The notes: generated by a model not told the origin, from the sequence alone. Positions 31,316-41,357 are shown, counted from the stretch's first letter. The stretch is DNA of 64,000 nucleotides from an uncultured Methylococcaceae bacterium (GCA_903945375.1 CAJAVP010000123.1:1-64000), one strand, 5' to 3'. Translations and numbers: made by a program.

Positions 31316-32221
31316 ATGATTAGTAAATATTTTAACCCTTATACAGACTTTGGTTTTAAAAAATTATTCGGTGAAGAAGCCAATAAAGATTTACTCATTG
31401 ATTTTTTAAATCAATTATTACCCCCATATCATCAAATAGATCATGTTAGCTTCAAAAACCCTGAAAATTTAGCGGACACACCATTAGAGAGAAAAGCAGT
31501 TTTTGACATTTACTGCGAAAGTATTAATGGTGAAAAATTTATTGTAGAAATGCAAAAAGCTAGAATGCGGTATTTTAAAGATCGCTCATTATTCTATTCA
31601 ACTTTTCCAATTCGTGAACAATCTGAAAAAGGCATTTGGAATTTTAAGCTACTTCCTGTTTATTTTATTGCTATTTTAGATTTTCAATATGACGAAAAAG
31701 AAGAAGAACAAAAATTCCGACGTGATGTTTGTTTAAAAGATCAAGACGGTGAAGTATTCTACGATAAATTGCATTTTAAATTTTTGCAAATGCCATTATT
31801 CAATAAACTTGAAAATGAGCTAGAAAGTCATTTTGACAAATGGATTTATTTTTTGAAACACTTAGAAGACTTTGATCATATTCCAGCTATTTTAAATGAA
31901 CCTATTTTTCAACGTGGCTTTGAAATTGCGAAGCTCTCTCATTTAAATAGTGACCAATATGATGATTATTTAAAAAGTGTCCTTCAGCATGGTGAAGCAA
32001 AAGCCGTTGAAGAAACGGCTTTTGAAGAAGGCTGGAATAGAGGTATTGAGAAAGGCATCGAAAAAGGCATCGAAAAGGGCATCGAAAAGGGCATTCAAAA
32101 GGGAAAAAATGAACAGCAAATAGAAATTGCAAAAAAAATGCAGCTAGAGGGATTACCTATTGAGTTAATTTCAAAAATAACGACTTTATCTTTAGAAGAA
32201 ATTTTGGTCTTATTTAAATAA
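31316..32221 (+). CDS. Rpn-type PD-(D/E)XK recombination-promoting nuclease / putative transposase family
   Basis: KYFNPYTDFGFKKLFGEEANKDLLIDFLNQLL...FDIYCESINGEKFIVEMQKA. Confidence 0.88.
   Translation: MISKYFNPYTDFGFKKLFGEEANKDLLIDFLNQLLPPYHQIDHVSFKNPENLADTPLERKAVFDIYCESINGEKFIVEMQKARMRYFKDRSLFYSTFPIREQSEKGIWNFKLLPVYFIAILDFQYDEKEEEQKFRRDVCLKDQDGEVFYDKLHFKFLQMPLFNKLENELESHFDKWIYFLKHLEDFDHIPAILNEPIFQRGFEIAKLSHLNSDQYDDYLKSVLQHGEAKAVEETAFEEGWNRGIEKGIEKGIEKGIEKGIQKGKNEQQIEIAKKMQLEGLPIELISKITTLSLEEILVLFK
32042..32101 (+). repeat. five 12-bp in-frame tandem units (GGCATCGAAAAG-like) encoding GIEK repeats
   Basis: GGTATTGAGAAA GGCATCGAAAAA GGCATCGAAAAG GGCATCGAAAAG GGCATTCAAAAG. Confidence 0.9.
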
Positions 32222-32258
32222 TCTACAAATAAAAAATTACAGTGACTTCACCTACGCG

Positions 32259-33866
32259 TTGATGATTATGGTATCTCGATTCATTATTTCCATAGCCTAT
32301 TTTTTAAAAACCTCAACTCGTTATCAACGCACAAAATTATTTTTTTACAACTTATTAGAAAATCCAGATGATCGCCGTCGTGCTAACTTTGATATTTTCA
32401 TGAGTTGTATTGTTTTATTTAGTATCTTTCTGCTAATTCATGAAGTAGATACCGTTTATGATGATCTTGATAGACTCATTGAGCATACCATCGTGGTAAT
32501 TTTCATCATAGAATATCTGCTACGTGGCTGGATATATAATCATAGCCATATAATTATTCTTGAATACTATGAAAATTCTCAATACTTAAACAAGCCCTTC
32601 CATTTAGGGAAAATGCTGAGAATGATTCTCACCAAAAAAATCGAATACTTACTATCCCCACTCGCATTAATTGATCTCTTAGCCATTTTGGCCAGCTATC
32701 GCCCTTTAAGTATATTCAGATTCTTTTTAATATTTCGATTATTTAAGTTATTTAGGTACTTCAATAGCCTTAAGTTATTTTCCGAAATTCTCTCTAGTAA
32801 ACGATTTGAACTTTCTACCTTAGCTATTTTTTTAGGCTTTGTGGTTTCTATTGGCAGTACCGCATTCTATTTATTTGAAAAGCCAGCTCATAATTTGCAA
32901 GTCCAACAATTGTTTGATGCACTGTATTTTACGGTTGTCACGGTCACAAGCGTTGGTTATGGTGATATTACCCCACAAACAACCGGTGGCCGATTAGTTG
33001 CTATGACGCTTATTTTGAGCGGTCTTGGTGTATTTTCTTTCTTAACCTCCATTATGGTGTCAGCGTTTAACGATAAAATTCAAGATATGCGAGAAAATCG
33101 TACTTACACTGAAATCAAACGGCGCAAAAACTTTGTCATTATTTGTGGTTTTGGCAGAGTGGGAGAACATATTGCAGAGCATTTGGCAAAAGACCAAAAA
33201 GGATTTGTCGTCATTGATATTGATGAAGAAAATGTCATTAAAGCCAAACGACTGGGTTATTTGGTGATTTTAGCCGATGCCAGTAAAAATAACGTACTTA
33301 AACTTGCTGGTATTAATCACGGCGCTAATGCTGTTTTATGTACAACTGGGGATGATGTGGTTAATGTTTATATCACATTAACCAGCCGCCATCTTAATCC
33401 AGAGATCAGAATTATTTCCCGTGCTAATAAACAAGATAATGTCAAAAAACTTTATCAAGCTGGTGCTAATGATGTCATACAACCTTTTGAAATTGCCGGC
33501 ATGGTTGCCGCTGAATACGTAGGTCAGCCCGTTGCATTTGAAGCGATATTTGGCATTCTTAGAAAAGAAAAGCAATTTATTATGGATACTATTGAAGTAC
33601 TGCCTAAGTCTTGTGCTGAAAATATCAGCATAGGTGATGTTAACTTCTTATCCAGAAAATTAGTATTAATTGGTGTTATTAGCTCTAATCCATTACATAT
33701 TCAGCATAAAAATCGCTATCAAATCAGTCATCAACATTTTTATTTTAATCCTGAACAATTTTTTAAGTTGCAAGCGGGGGACTTACTTGTCTTATTAGGT
33801 AGGGATGTAAGTATTAACTATTTTCGTAGTCAAATTAAACAAAGCCATTTTAAGTACAAGCGTTGA
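32259..33866 (+). CDS. voltage-sensor-like potassium channel with C-terminal RCK (TrkA-N/TrkA-C) domain
   Basis: ALYFTVVTVTSVGYGDITPQT filter (TSVGYGD), S4-like RFFLIFRLFKLFRYFNSLKLF, FVIICGFGRVGEHIAEHL. Confidence 0.92.
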   Translation: MMIMVSRFIISIAYFLKTSTRYQRTKLFFYNLLENPDDRRRANFDIFMSCIVLFSIFLLIHEVDTVYDDLDRLIEHTIVVIFIIEYLLRGWIYNHSHIIILEYYENSQYLNKPFHLGKMLRMILTKKIEYLLSPLALIDLLAILASYRPLSIFRFFLIFRLFKLFRYFNSLKLFSEILSSKRFELSTLAIFLGFVVSIGSTAFYLFEKPAHNLQVQQLFDALYFTVVTVTSVGYGDITPQTTGGRLVAMTLILSGLGVFSFLTSIMVSAFNDKIQDMRENRTYTEIKRRKNFVIICGFGRVGEHIAEHLAKDQKGFVVIDIDEENVIKAKRLGYLVILADASKNNVLKLAGINHGANAVLCTTGDDVVNVYITLTSRHLNPEIRIISRANKQDNVKKLYQAGANDVIQPFEIAGMVAAEYVGQPVAFEAIFGILRKEKQFIMDTIEVLPKSCAENISIGDVNFLSRKLVLIGVISSNPLHIQHKNRYQISHQHFYFNPEQFFKLQAGDLLVLLGRDVSINYFRSQIKQSHFKYKR

Positions 33867-33868
33867 TT

Positions 33869-34561
33869 ATGAAAAACATAGCGATTTTTGGTTATAGCAT
33901 TATGTCTTTAGAAGTAATGAAACGATTACAACAAAGTCAGCATCGCTTAATCTTTATTGGTCGCAATGAATCAGAAGCCGTATTGGTAGCAGAACAAGGC
34001 TTTGCTAGTCAAGCCATTGACTTTAGAAATGATGAAGAATTAAAAGCCATAGGGATTGGTAGTCTTATTGATGTTTTATTCTGTTTTTTTACCACAGATT
34101 CTGATAATGTTTTTTTAACTATTTCAGCCCGCGCCCTAGATAAAGAATTAGTGATTATTGCGATTGTTGATGATCCAGAATCTGCCGAAAAACTATTAGC
34201 CGCTGGTGCGAATAAAATAATTGATCCGTATGAAATTTGTGGTAGAAAAACACATGAAATGCTAACTCGCCCCCATATTTCTAACATCATGGATAATACG
34301 GTTTTTAGGCGACATGATTTAAACTTGGCGCAAATTGAAATTCCCAAAGGCTCTTGCTTAGAAAATACTCAACTAAATGATTTAAATTTGAGTGAAAAAC
34401 ATAATTTAATTTTAATTGGTGTTGTCGATTTAGAATTTGGGGATGACTTACATTTTGCTATTGGAGAAACCAATCATCGTTTAGATGCTGGAGATGTCTT
34501 AGTTGTTTTAGGTGTTGCATCAGAAATTCAAACCTTTAAAAAAGCGATTAGTCCGCATTAA
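33869..34561 (+). CDS. soluble RCK/TrkA-N domain protein, likely partner of the channel
   Basis: MKNIAIFGYSIMSLEVMKRL Rossmann start, TrkA-C-like C-terminus; 2 nt after the channel stop. Confidence 0.85.
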   Translation: MKNIAIFGYSIMSLEVMKRLQQSQHRLIFIGRNESEAVLVAEQGFASQAIDFRNDEELKAIGIGSLIDVLFCFFTTDSDNVFLTISARALDKELVIIAIVDDPESAEKLLAAGANKIIDPYEICGRKTHEMLTRPHISNIMDNTVFRRHDLNLAQIEIPKGSCLENTQLNDLNLSEKHNLILIGVVDLEFGDDLHFAIGETNHRLDAGDVLVVLGVASEIQTFKKAISPH

Positions 34562-34615
34562 TGACTTTATTAGAACGAACCTTAAATCCCCTGCCCTTTT
34601 TTAATTAACCCACCT

Positions 34616-37504
34616 ATGTTTATTCATCCCCCAATACCTGAAACATTACAGCACGAGTTATCTTTTTTATTACAACAATGGCAAGAAAGAATAAGTACGC
34701 TTGCGCCCCCCACTAATCTTCCTAAGTGCATCGAAGACTCGATACCTCTCGTATTTTGTAGCAGCCAGTTTGTTGCACAAAGTTGCATTAAAAATCCTAC
34801 GATATTATTTGATTTAGTACAGACCGGCAATTTATCAACAGCTTATGACGAACAGCATTACTCAAAAGCATTACAACGCATATCGATAACAAGTGAAGCC
34901 GACTTAATGACCCAACTCAGACAATTTAGAAACCGTGAAATGGTGAGAATTGCTTGGCGTGATGTAACGCACTGGGCTGATTTAAATGAAACGCTGCTCG
35001 ATTTATCTTTGCTGGCTGATGCCTGTATTCAACATGCATTGGCTTTTCTTTACCAACAAGCCTGTGATAAACGCGGCACACCGCTGTTGTCTGACGGAAG
35101 CCCTCAACACCTCATTGTTTTAGGAATGGGTAAATTAGGAGCATTTGAGCTTAATTATTCCTCAGACATTGATCTGATTTTTGCGTATGCGGAAGACGGT
35201 GTATTAAGCGATCGTAAAGCCACCACGTATGGCGAATTTTTCACGCGCTTATGTCAAAGTTTAGTTAAGATGCTGGATGAAATTACCGTTGAGGGTTTTG
35301 TATTCCGTACCGATACCCGCTTACGTCCGTTTGGTGAGAGTGGCGCAATTGTCATGACATTTGATGGCATGGAAAACTATTATCAAACCCAAGCGCGAGA
35401 ATGGGAACGTTACGCCATGATTAAAGCCCGGCAAGTCGCTGGCGACTTTAAAACCGGTCAATACCTGATGTCTATGCTGCAAGCTTTTGTATATCGACGT
35501 TATTTGGACTATGGTGCGTTTGAAGAATTGCGCTCATTGAAAGCCCAAATTACACAGGAATTACGACGCAAAGACCGTATGGATAATATTAAACTCGGGC
35601 CGGGTGGTATTCGTGAGATTGAATTTATCGGACAAGCGTTTCAACTCATTCGGGGGGGGCATGAAAAAAGCCTACAAGTTCGCGGTATTCTTGCTGTCTT
35701 ACAACGATTAGGCGAACTCGAATTACTGACCACTCATGATGCTGAACAGTTAATCAAGGCTTACGGCTTTTTACGACGTGTTGAAAATCACATCCAGCAC
35801 TATCAAGATAAACAAACACACGATTTACCCACCGATTCCACGGTACAGAAAATTTTGGCCTATTCAATGGGTTATCATGATTGGCATCGCTTTAAGCAGG
35901 ATTTAGATCAAATTAGAACATCGGTACATTCTGTTTTTGATCAGGTATTTTCGCTGTCCAAACAGGAACAAAATAACCCTTATAGTCAACAGCTCTGGAC
36001 AGCCGTCGCGGATGATCACGAGTTGTTGGAGTCACTACAACTATTGGGTTTTAACCGTACCACAGAATCACTCACTGCTATTAGACATTTTAAACAAGCT
36101 AACGCCATCAAACGTTTAACCAATAAAGGCGCGGCAGTCTTAGATCGACTGATGCCGACCTTAATCAGTGCGCTCCCATCTGTTACTAACCCCGATGATA
36201 CATTAAAACGCATACTGCATTTATTTGAAGCGGTTGCCGGTAGAAATGTTTATCTATCTTTGTTGGCAGAAAACCCTGAAGCCTTAACTCAATTGTTGCG
36301 CCTATCATCCGCCAGCCCGTGGCTGTGTGATTATTTGTCACGTTACCCCGTTTTATTTGACGAACTCTTAGACACACGCAGTTTGTATGAACCCTTAAGC
36401 CGTGCAGCACTGGATACGCAGTTAAAGCAATTGCTCAGTGCTATTAACATCGATGACCTAGAACGTCTTATGATTGTGTTGCGCGAATTTAAACAATTGA
36501 ACGTTTTACGCGTGGCAGCGGCTGATATTATGGGGGTTATCCCCTTAATGGTGGTCAGTGATTATTTAACCTATATCGCCGAAAGTATTGTCATCCAAGT
36601 GGTGGCTAGAGCCTGGTTAATATTAAAAGAAAAACATGGTCAACCACCCGCAACGGACGATCAACACATCGGTTTTGCGGTACTGGGTTTTGGTAAATTA
36701 GGCGGTATCGAGTTAGGTTATGGTTCTGATTTGGATTTAGTCTTCATTTATGATTGCCCAAATGGTCTCGCAATGACTGATGGCGAAAAGCCGATTACGT
36801 GTACTCAATTTTACGGTCGCTTAGGACAAAAAGTCCGCCATATTCTCGATACGCGCTTACTATCCGGTATTTTGTATGAGGTCGATATGCGCTTACGCCC
36901 TAGCGGTGACTCGGGTCTCTTAGTTACACACATTAATACTTATGAAAGTTACTTACGCGAACAAGCGTGGACTTGGGAGCATCAAGCCTTAGTAAGAGGG
37001 CGTTTTATCGCTGGCGATAACCACTTACAAAAAGCTTACAAAAATATCCGGCACAACATCTTAAGCCTGCCCAGAGATTATTTGGCACTCAAAACCGAAG
37101 TCAGAGAGATGCGCGAGAAAATGCGAGCCGCTTTATCAACCCAAGACGCCCACCTGTTCGATTTAAAACAAAGTAAAGGCGGTATTGCAGATATTGAGTT
37201 TATAGTACAATTCGGCATCTTGGCACTGGCAACAGAACATCCTAGTCTAACCACTTACACGGACAATGTGCGCTTATTAGAAGGTTTAGATCAGCAAGGC
37301 TTTATTTCCCATGAAAAAGCCGAACTATTAAAAGCCGCCTATTGCACATTCCGCGATTATGGTCATAAACAAGTGTTACAAGGTGACCGTGCGATCATTG
37401 ACATCGTAGACGTTGTGGAAATAAAAACGCAGGTCGAGCAATGCTGGGATGAACTGATGGGCGTTCATGCGAATAACCCAAATTCGCAAAAAAGCGTTGA
37501 ATAA
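34616..37504 (+). CDS. glnE: glutamine synthetase adenylyltransferase / deadenylase
   Basis: Two GlnE halves: VLGMGKLGAFELNYSSDIDLIFAY and VLGFGKLGGIELGYGSDLDLVFIYD. Confidence 0.96.
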   Translation: MFIHPPIPETLQHELSFLLQQWQERISTLAPPTNLPKCIEDSIPLVFCSSQFVAQSCIKNPTILFDLVQTGNLSTAYDEQHYSKALQRISITSEADLMTQLRQFRNREMVRIAWRDVTHWADLNETLLDLSLLADACIQHALAFLYQQACDKRGTPLLSDGSPQHLIVLGMGKLGAFELNYSSDIDLIFAYAEDGVLSDRKATTYGEFFTRLCQSLVKMLDEITVEGFVFRTDTRLRPFGESGAIVMTFDGMENYYQTQAREWERYAMIKARQVAGDFKTGQYLMSMLQAFVYRRYLDYGAFEELRSLKAQITQELRRKDRMDNIKLGPGGIREIEFIGQAFQLIRGGHEKSLQVRGILAVLQRLGELELLTTHDAEQLIKAYGFLRRVENHIQHYQDKQTHDLPTDSTVQKILAYSMGYHDWHRFKQDLDQIRTSVHSVFDQVFSLSKQEQNNPYSQQLWTAVADDHELLESLQLLGFNRTTESLTAIRHFKQANAIKRLTNKGAAVLDRLMPTLISALPSVTNPDDTLKRILHLFEAVAGRNVYLSLLAENPEALTQLLRLSSASPWLCDYLSRYPVLFDELLDTRSLYEPLSRAALDTQLKQLLSAINIDDLERLMIVLREFKQLNVLRVAAADIMGVIPLMVVSDYLTYIAESIVIQVVARAWLILKEKHGQPPATDDQHIGFAVLGFGKLGGIELGYGSDLDLVFIYDCPNGLAMTDGEKPITCTQFYGRLGQKVRHILDTRLLSGILYEVDMRLRPSGDSGLLVTHINTYESYLREQAWTWEHQALVRGRFIAGDNHLQKAYKNIRHNILSLPRDYLALKTEVREMREKMRAALSTQDAHLFDLKQSKGGIADIEFIVQFGILALATEHPSLTTYTDNVRLLEGLDQQGFISHEKAELLKAAYCTFRDYGHKQVLQGDRAIIDIVDVVEIKTQVEQCWDELMGVHANNPNSQKSVE

Positions 37505-37545
37505 AAAATAATATTTAAATTTAACAACAAACTGGAGAGTAAACC

Positions 37546-38469
37546 ATGACAATGGACGATAAAGACGGCGTTATTTGGCTGGACGGACAATGGGTTGAGT
37601 GGCGCGAAGCAAAAGTCCATGTGTTAACCCATACCTTGCATTATGGCTTAGGGGTTTTTGAAGGCATCCGCGCCTATCATGCCACTCAAGGCACGGCTGT
37701 ATTCAGAATGCAGGAGCATACCGACCGACTATTCCGTTCGGCACATATCATGAATATGAAAATGCCGTTTGATAAAGAGGCGATTAATCAAGCACAAATT
37801 GATGCCGTTGCAAAAAACAACTTAGACAGCGCTTATATTCGTACCATGTGCTTTTTTGGCTCAGAAGGCATGGGGCTACGCGCTGACAACCTAAAAGTGC
37901 ATGTCATGGTAGCCGCTTGGTCATGGGGGGCTTATCTCGGCGCGGAAAGTATCGAAAAAGGCATTCGCATCCGCACCTCGTCGTACACTCGCAACCACCA
38001 TAACAGCACCATGTGTAAAGCGAAAGCCAATGGCAATTACATTAATTCCATCCTTGCCTTACAAGAAGCTTTGGCAACCGGTTACGATGAAGCACTCATG
38101 CTCGATCATGAAGGCTTTGCCGCCGAAGGCAGCGCAGAAAACTTATTTATCATCCGCAATGGCAAGATTTATACACCAGAAACCACCTCTGCTTTAGAAG
38201 GCATCACCCGCGATACCGTCATGACCCTAGCCCGCGAGCAAGGCTATGAGATCATTGAAAAACGTATTACTCGCGATGAAATCTATGTTGCTGACGAGGC
38301 CTTCTTTACTGGCTCAGCCGCTGAAGTCACGCCCATCAGAGAACTCGACAATCGTAACATCGGCAGCGGTGTACGCGGCCCAATAACTGAGCAATTACAA
38401 ACCTTGTATTTTGATGCCGTTTATGGACGCAGTACTCAACACATCGATTGGCTGACGTATCTTGGCTAA
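37546..38469 (+). CDS. ilvE: branched-chain amino acid aminotransferase
   Basis: VHVLTHTLHYGLGVFEGIRAY; EALMLDHEGFAAEGSAENLFIIRNGKIYTP. Confidence 0.95.
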   Translation: MTMDDKDGVIWLDGQWVEWREAKVHVLTHTLHYGLGVFEGIRAYHATQGTAVFRMQEHTDRLFRSAHIMNMKMPFDKEAINQAQIDAVAKNNLDSAYIRTMCFFGSEGMGLRADNLKVHVMVAAWSWGAYLGAESIEKGIRIRTSSYTRNHHNSTMCKAKANGNYINSILALQEALATGYDEALMLDHEGFAAEGSAENLFIIRNGKIYTPETTSALEGITRDTVMTLAREQGYEIIEKRITRDEIYVADEAFFTGSAAEVTPIRELDNRNIGSGVRGPITEQLQTLYFDAVYGRSTQHIDWLTYLG

Positions 38470-39481
38470 AAAAATACTGGTAGTCGGTCCATCTTGGGTC
38501 GGCGATATGGTCATGGCGCAAAGTTTGTTTTTAACACTCAAACAAACGCATCCAAGTTGCCGTATTGACGTATTAGCACCTGACTGGTCGTTTTCGCTGT
38601 TAGCTAGAATGCCTGAGGTCTCTAACAAAATCACCATGCCAGTGAAACATGGTGAATTTGGCTTACTGGCACGATGGCGGCTTGGTCGACTGTTACGCGC
38701 ACAACGCTATGACCAAGCCATTATCCTGCCTAATTCGTGGAAATCCGCTTTAGCTCCCTTTTTTGCTGGGATAAAAATTCGCACCGGCTATATCGGCGAA
38801 AGCCGTTGGGGACTCCTTAACGATGCCAGAAAACTGGACAAAACCTTACTCAGCATGACGGTGCAACGCTTTGTCGCACTAGGCTTACCCCAAACCAGTC
38901 CAAAACCACCCGCTTATCCCATACCAGCACTATTGGTTGGCACGCCCCAACAGCACGCTGTCAGCCAAAAGTTTGACGTAGACCGTACCACAAAAATTTT
39001 GGCACTTTGCCCAGGAGCAGAATTTGGAACGGCAAAACGCTGGCCTATCGATCACTATGCCGACATTGCTTTGCAAAAATTGACTCAAGGCTGGCAAGTT
39101 TGGCTGTTTGGCTCAGAAAAAGACCAAGCGATAGCCGCACAAATCAATCTGGCCTGCAATAACCGTTGCACTGACTTTTCCGGTAGAACCAACTTAGCAG
39201 AAGCCGTTGATTTGATGTCTTTGGCACATACCGTGATAAGTAACGACTCAGGCTTAATGCACGTCGCCGCCGCATTGGATAAAAACCTTATCGCTTTGTT
39301 TGGCTCATCTGATCCCAACTTTACACCGCCACTCAATAGTAAAGCCAAAATCCTCCATTTAAACTTAACCTGCTCACCGTGTTTTCAGCGCGAATGCCCA
39401 CTCTATCCTCCGGCTCATGAAGCACATGCCATCTGTTTAGCGGGCATAAAACCCGAAGAAGTGATTGAGTTAATTGAATGA
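38462..39481 (+). CDS. waaF: ADP-heptose:LPS heptosyltransferase II
   Basis: ILVVGPSWVGDMVMAQSLFLTLK; ALCPGAEFGTAKRWP; ISNDSGLMHVAAAL; TTG start overlapping ilvE. Confidence 0.93.
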   Translation: MAKKILVVGPSWVGDMVMAQSLFLTLKQTHPSCRIDVLAPDWSFSLLARMPEVSNKITMPVKHGEFGLLARWRLGRLLRAQRYDQAIILPNSWKSALAPFFAGIKIRTGYIGESRWGLLNDARKLDKTLLSMTVQRFVALGLPQTSPKPPAYPIPALLVGTPQQHAVSQKFDVDRTTKILALCPGAEFGTAKRWPIDHYADIALQKLTQGWQVWLFGSEKDQAIAAQINLACNNRCTDFSGRTNLAEAVDLMSLAHTVISNDSGLMHVAAALDKNLIALFGSSDPNFTPPLNSKAKILHLNLTCSPCFQRECPLYPPAHEAHAICLAGIKPEEVIELIE

Positions 39482-40476
39482 AAAAAATCGCCATTGTCAA
39501 ACTATCAGCCTTAGGCGATATTGTTCACGCGCTAGTTGCCTTACAATTTATTAAAACGCAGCAACCGGAGTTACAAATAGATTGGCTGGTTGAAAGTCGC
39601 TTTACTGATTTGTTACAACACAATCCCGATATCCGGCAAATTTTAACTGTCAATTTAAAATCCTTAAAAACACAGCCTGCTGATTTTTTCCAGCAACTCA
39701 AAACCATTCGCCGCTATGCAGATCATCAATACGATTTGGTGATTGATGCTCAAGGTTTGCTCAAATCAGCCATCACAGCTCGGCTTATTGGCAAACGAAT
39801 TGTTGGCTTTGATGCGGATTCGATACGCGAAAAAATGGCCTCAAGATTTTATCAAATCAAAATCGCCAGCCCTTATGATGCCAATACCATCGACCGAAAT
39901 GCCCAGGTCATTGCCGAACCATTGGGTTTAACTATTAGCCCGCAACACATTTTGGATAAAAAGCCCTTCTTGTTTTTTAAAAACGAGAACCCGACTATTT
40001 ATGATTATTTATCACCCACACGCAAAAATATCCTGCTCGTCATCGGTTCAACGTGGCCAAGTCGCAACTATCCTGCTGAAAAGTTTGTTACTGTTGCCAA
40101 TGCCTTACAACAGAATTGTCTGGTTATCTGGGGAAATGAAGCAGAAAAAAATACTGCCGAATGGATGGCAAACCAATCAGATTTTATTCAAATCGTGCCT
40201 AAATTAGACTTGAACAGCTTGAAAGCGCTGATTGCCCACACCGACTTGCTCATTGGCAACGACACGGGCCCCACTCATATGGCGTGGGCATTAAACAAAC
40301 CCTCCATTACCTTATTTGGCCCCACCCCAATTAGCCGTGTTTATCAAACAGCCCTCAACAAAGTCCTAAAATCACCATCATTAGTCAATCCCTTCCACTT
40401 GGACAAACAGGATTTTTCGATAACAGAAATCAGTGAACAGGCAATTATTGAATTGGCAGAAGGCTTGATGTACTAA
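39478..40476 (+). CDS. waaC: LPS heptosyltransferase I
   Basis: IAIVKLSALGDIVHALVALQFIK; LIGNDTGPTHMAWALNKPSITLFGPTP; overlaps waaF. Confidence 0.92.
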   Translation: MKKIAIVKLSALGDIVHALVALQFIKTQQPELQIDWLVESRFTDLLQHNPDIRQILTVNLKSLKTQPADFFQQLKTIRRYADHQYDLVIDAQGLLKSAITARLIGKRIVGFDADSIREKMASRFYQIKIASPYDANTIDRNAQVIAEPLGLTISPQHILDKKPFLFFKNENPTIYDYLSPTRKNILLVIGSTWPSRNYPAEKFVTVANALQQNCLVIWGNEAEKNTAEWMANQSDFIQIVPKLDLNSLKALIAHTDLLIGNDTGPTHMAWALNKPSITLFGPTPISRVYQTALNKVLKSPSLVNPFHLDKQDFSITEISEQAIIELAEGLMY

Positions 40477-40515
40477 AGAAGTCTCGTCAAGCTTACAGCG
40501 ATTTCAGCAAACAAT

Positions 40516-40542
40516 GTTGGGTTGCAAACAGCGCAACCCAAC
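40516..40542. repeat. REP-like hairpin GTTGGGTTGC/GCAACCCAAC between convergent genes
   Basis: 10-bp perfect stem with adjacent CCTAC (TAGGTTGGGTTGCGC on minus strand). Confidence 0.6.
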
Positions 40543-40550
40543 CTACGGCA

Positions 40551-41192
40551 CTAAATAGCCATCAGAAAATGTGCGTCGAGTACGCCGCTAATCTCTTCAC
40601 AATCAATTACGTGCTTATTATGGACGAGCAAATAATTGGCTAATGCGGTAATAGCACGCCACATTGCTCCATCGTTAATGAAATAGAACGCCGATAAGAA
40701 TAATTCTGTTAGTTTTTGTTCTTGCATAGCGGCATCGCCGCCGAAGCACGTCATGTAATCTTGAACGATTTTTAAATCGTTACTCCCTCCGTAAAAATGT
40801 AGCGTATTCAAGGTGATTAATTGCGAATTGATAATCTCATCATCTCGCAAGGCAATATAATTCGCTTCTGCTAATGGCCCCACTAATAAATTAATGATGT
40901 CCGCTTCGAAGGCTTGAAGATACGCGAGCTTCTGACTATCTGTAAAATATCTGATGGCTTCTTCAATAGACAACGGTAGTGTGTGGATTAATCGCCCCCC
41001 TTCGACTTTTGCAAGCCAGTGCATATTCGCATGATTACGACAGATCTGAAAAAATACCGGAGGAAGCTGTTTTTGCCGATTACCAAGATAAATCGCGGCG
41101 GCATGACCGGCTTCATGAAAAGCGGTTTTTCTACTCAATTCTTGAGTTGTAATAGGATTAAGTCTATTTTTTGGAGGGTAGCTGCGGTTCAT
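40551..41192 (-). CDS. stand-alone HExxH metallopeptidase, FtsH-peptidase (M41)-like
   Basis: KTAFHEAGHAAAIYL motif as in FtsH, no AAA+ domain; start placed at MNRSYPP (RBS AGGTCACT). Confidence 0.68.
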   Translation of the reverse strand: MNRSYPPKNRLNPITTQELSRKTAFHEAGHAAAIYLGNRQKQLPPVFFQICRNHANMHWLAKVEGGRLIHTLPLSIEEAIRYFTDSQKLAYLQAFEADIINLLVGPLAEANYIALRDDEIINSQLITLNTLHFYGGSNDLKIVQDYMTCFGGDAAMQEQKLTELFLSAFYFINDGAMWRAITALANYLLVHNKHVIDCEEISGVLDAHFLMAI

Positions 41193-41210
41193 AGTGACCT
41201 CGGTAAAAAG

Positions 41211-41239
41211 TAATGCGGATAAACCAGCTATCCGCATTA
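41211..41239 (-). promoter_or_regulatory. terminator-like leader hairpin upstream of the M41-like gene
   Basis: Minus strand TAATGCGGATA-GCTGGTT-TATCCGCATTA followed by CTTTTTACCGAGGTCACTATG; 11-bp perfect stem. Confidence 0.6.
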
Positions 41240-41322
41240 TTGAGAGGAAGTGGGGCAACTGTTATTTCATGTGGACAACAACAGTGCGACAGAGTCTAAA
41301 GGGAGTTCGGTAATTTGAAAAT

Positions 41323-41352
41323 GTGGCATTTTGCCGCGTGACAAAATGTCGC
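41323..41352. promoter_or_regulatory. two adjacent 15-bp palindromes GTGGCAtttTGCCGC and GTGACAaaaTGTCGC
   Basis: Both fit GTGRCA-N3-TGYCGC and abut exactly. Confidence 0.55.
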
Positions 41353-41357
41353 TGAAA

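Noticed and set aside
31316-32221. Calling the Rpn gene a complete insertion sequence
   Set aside because: No terminal inverted repeats or target duplication found around it; the downstream-of-glnS inverted repeat (31239-31281) does not recur on the other side.
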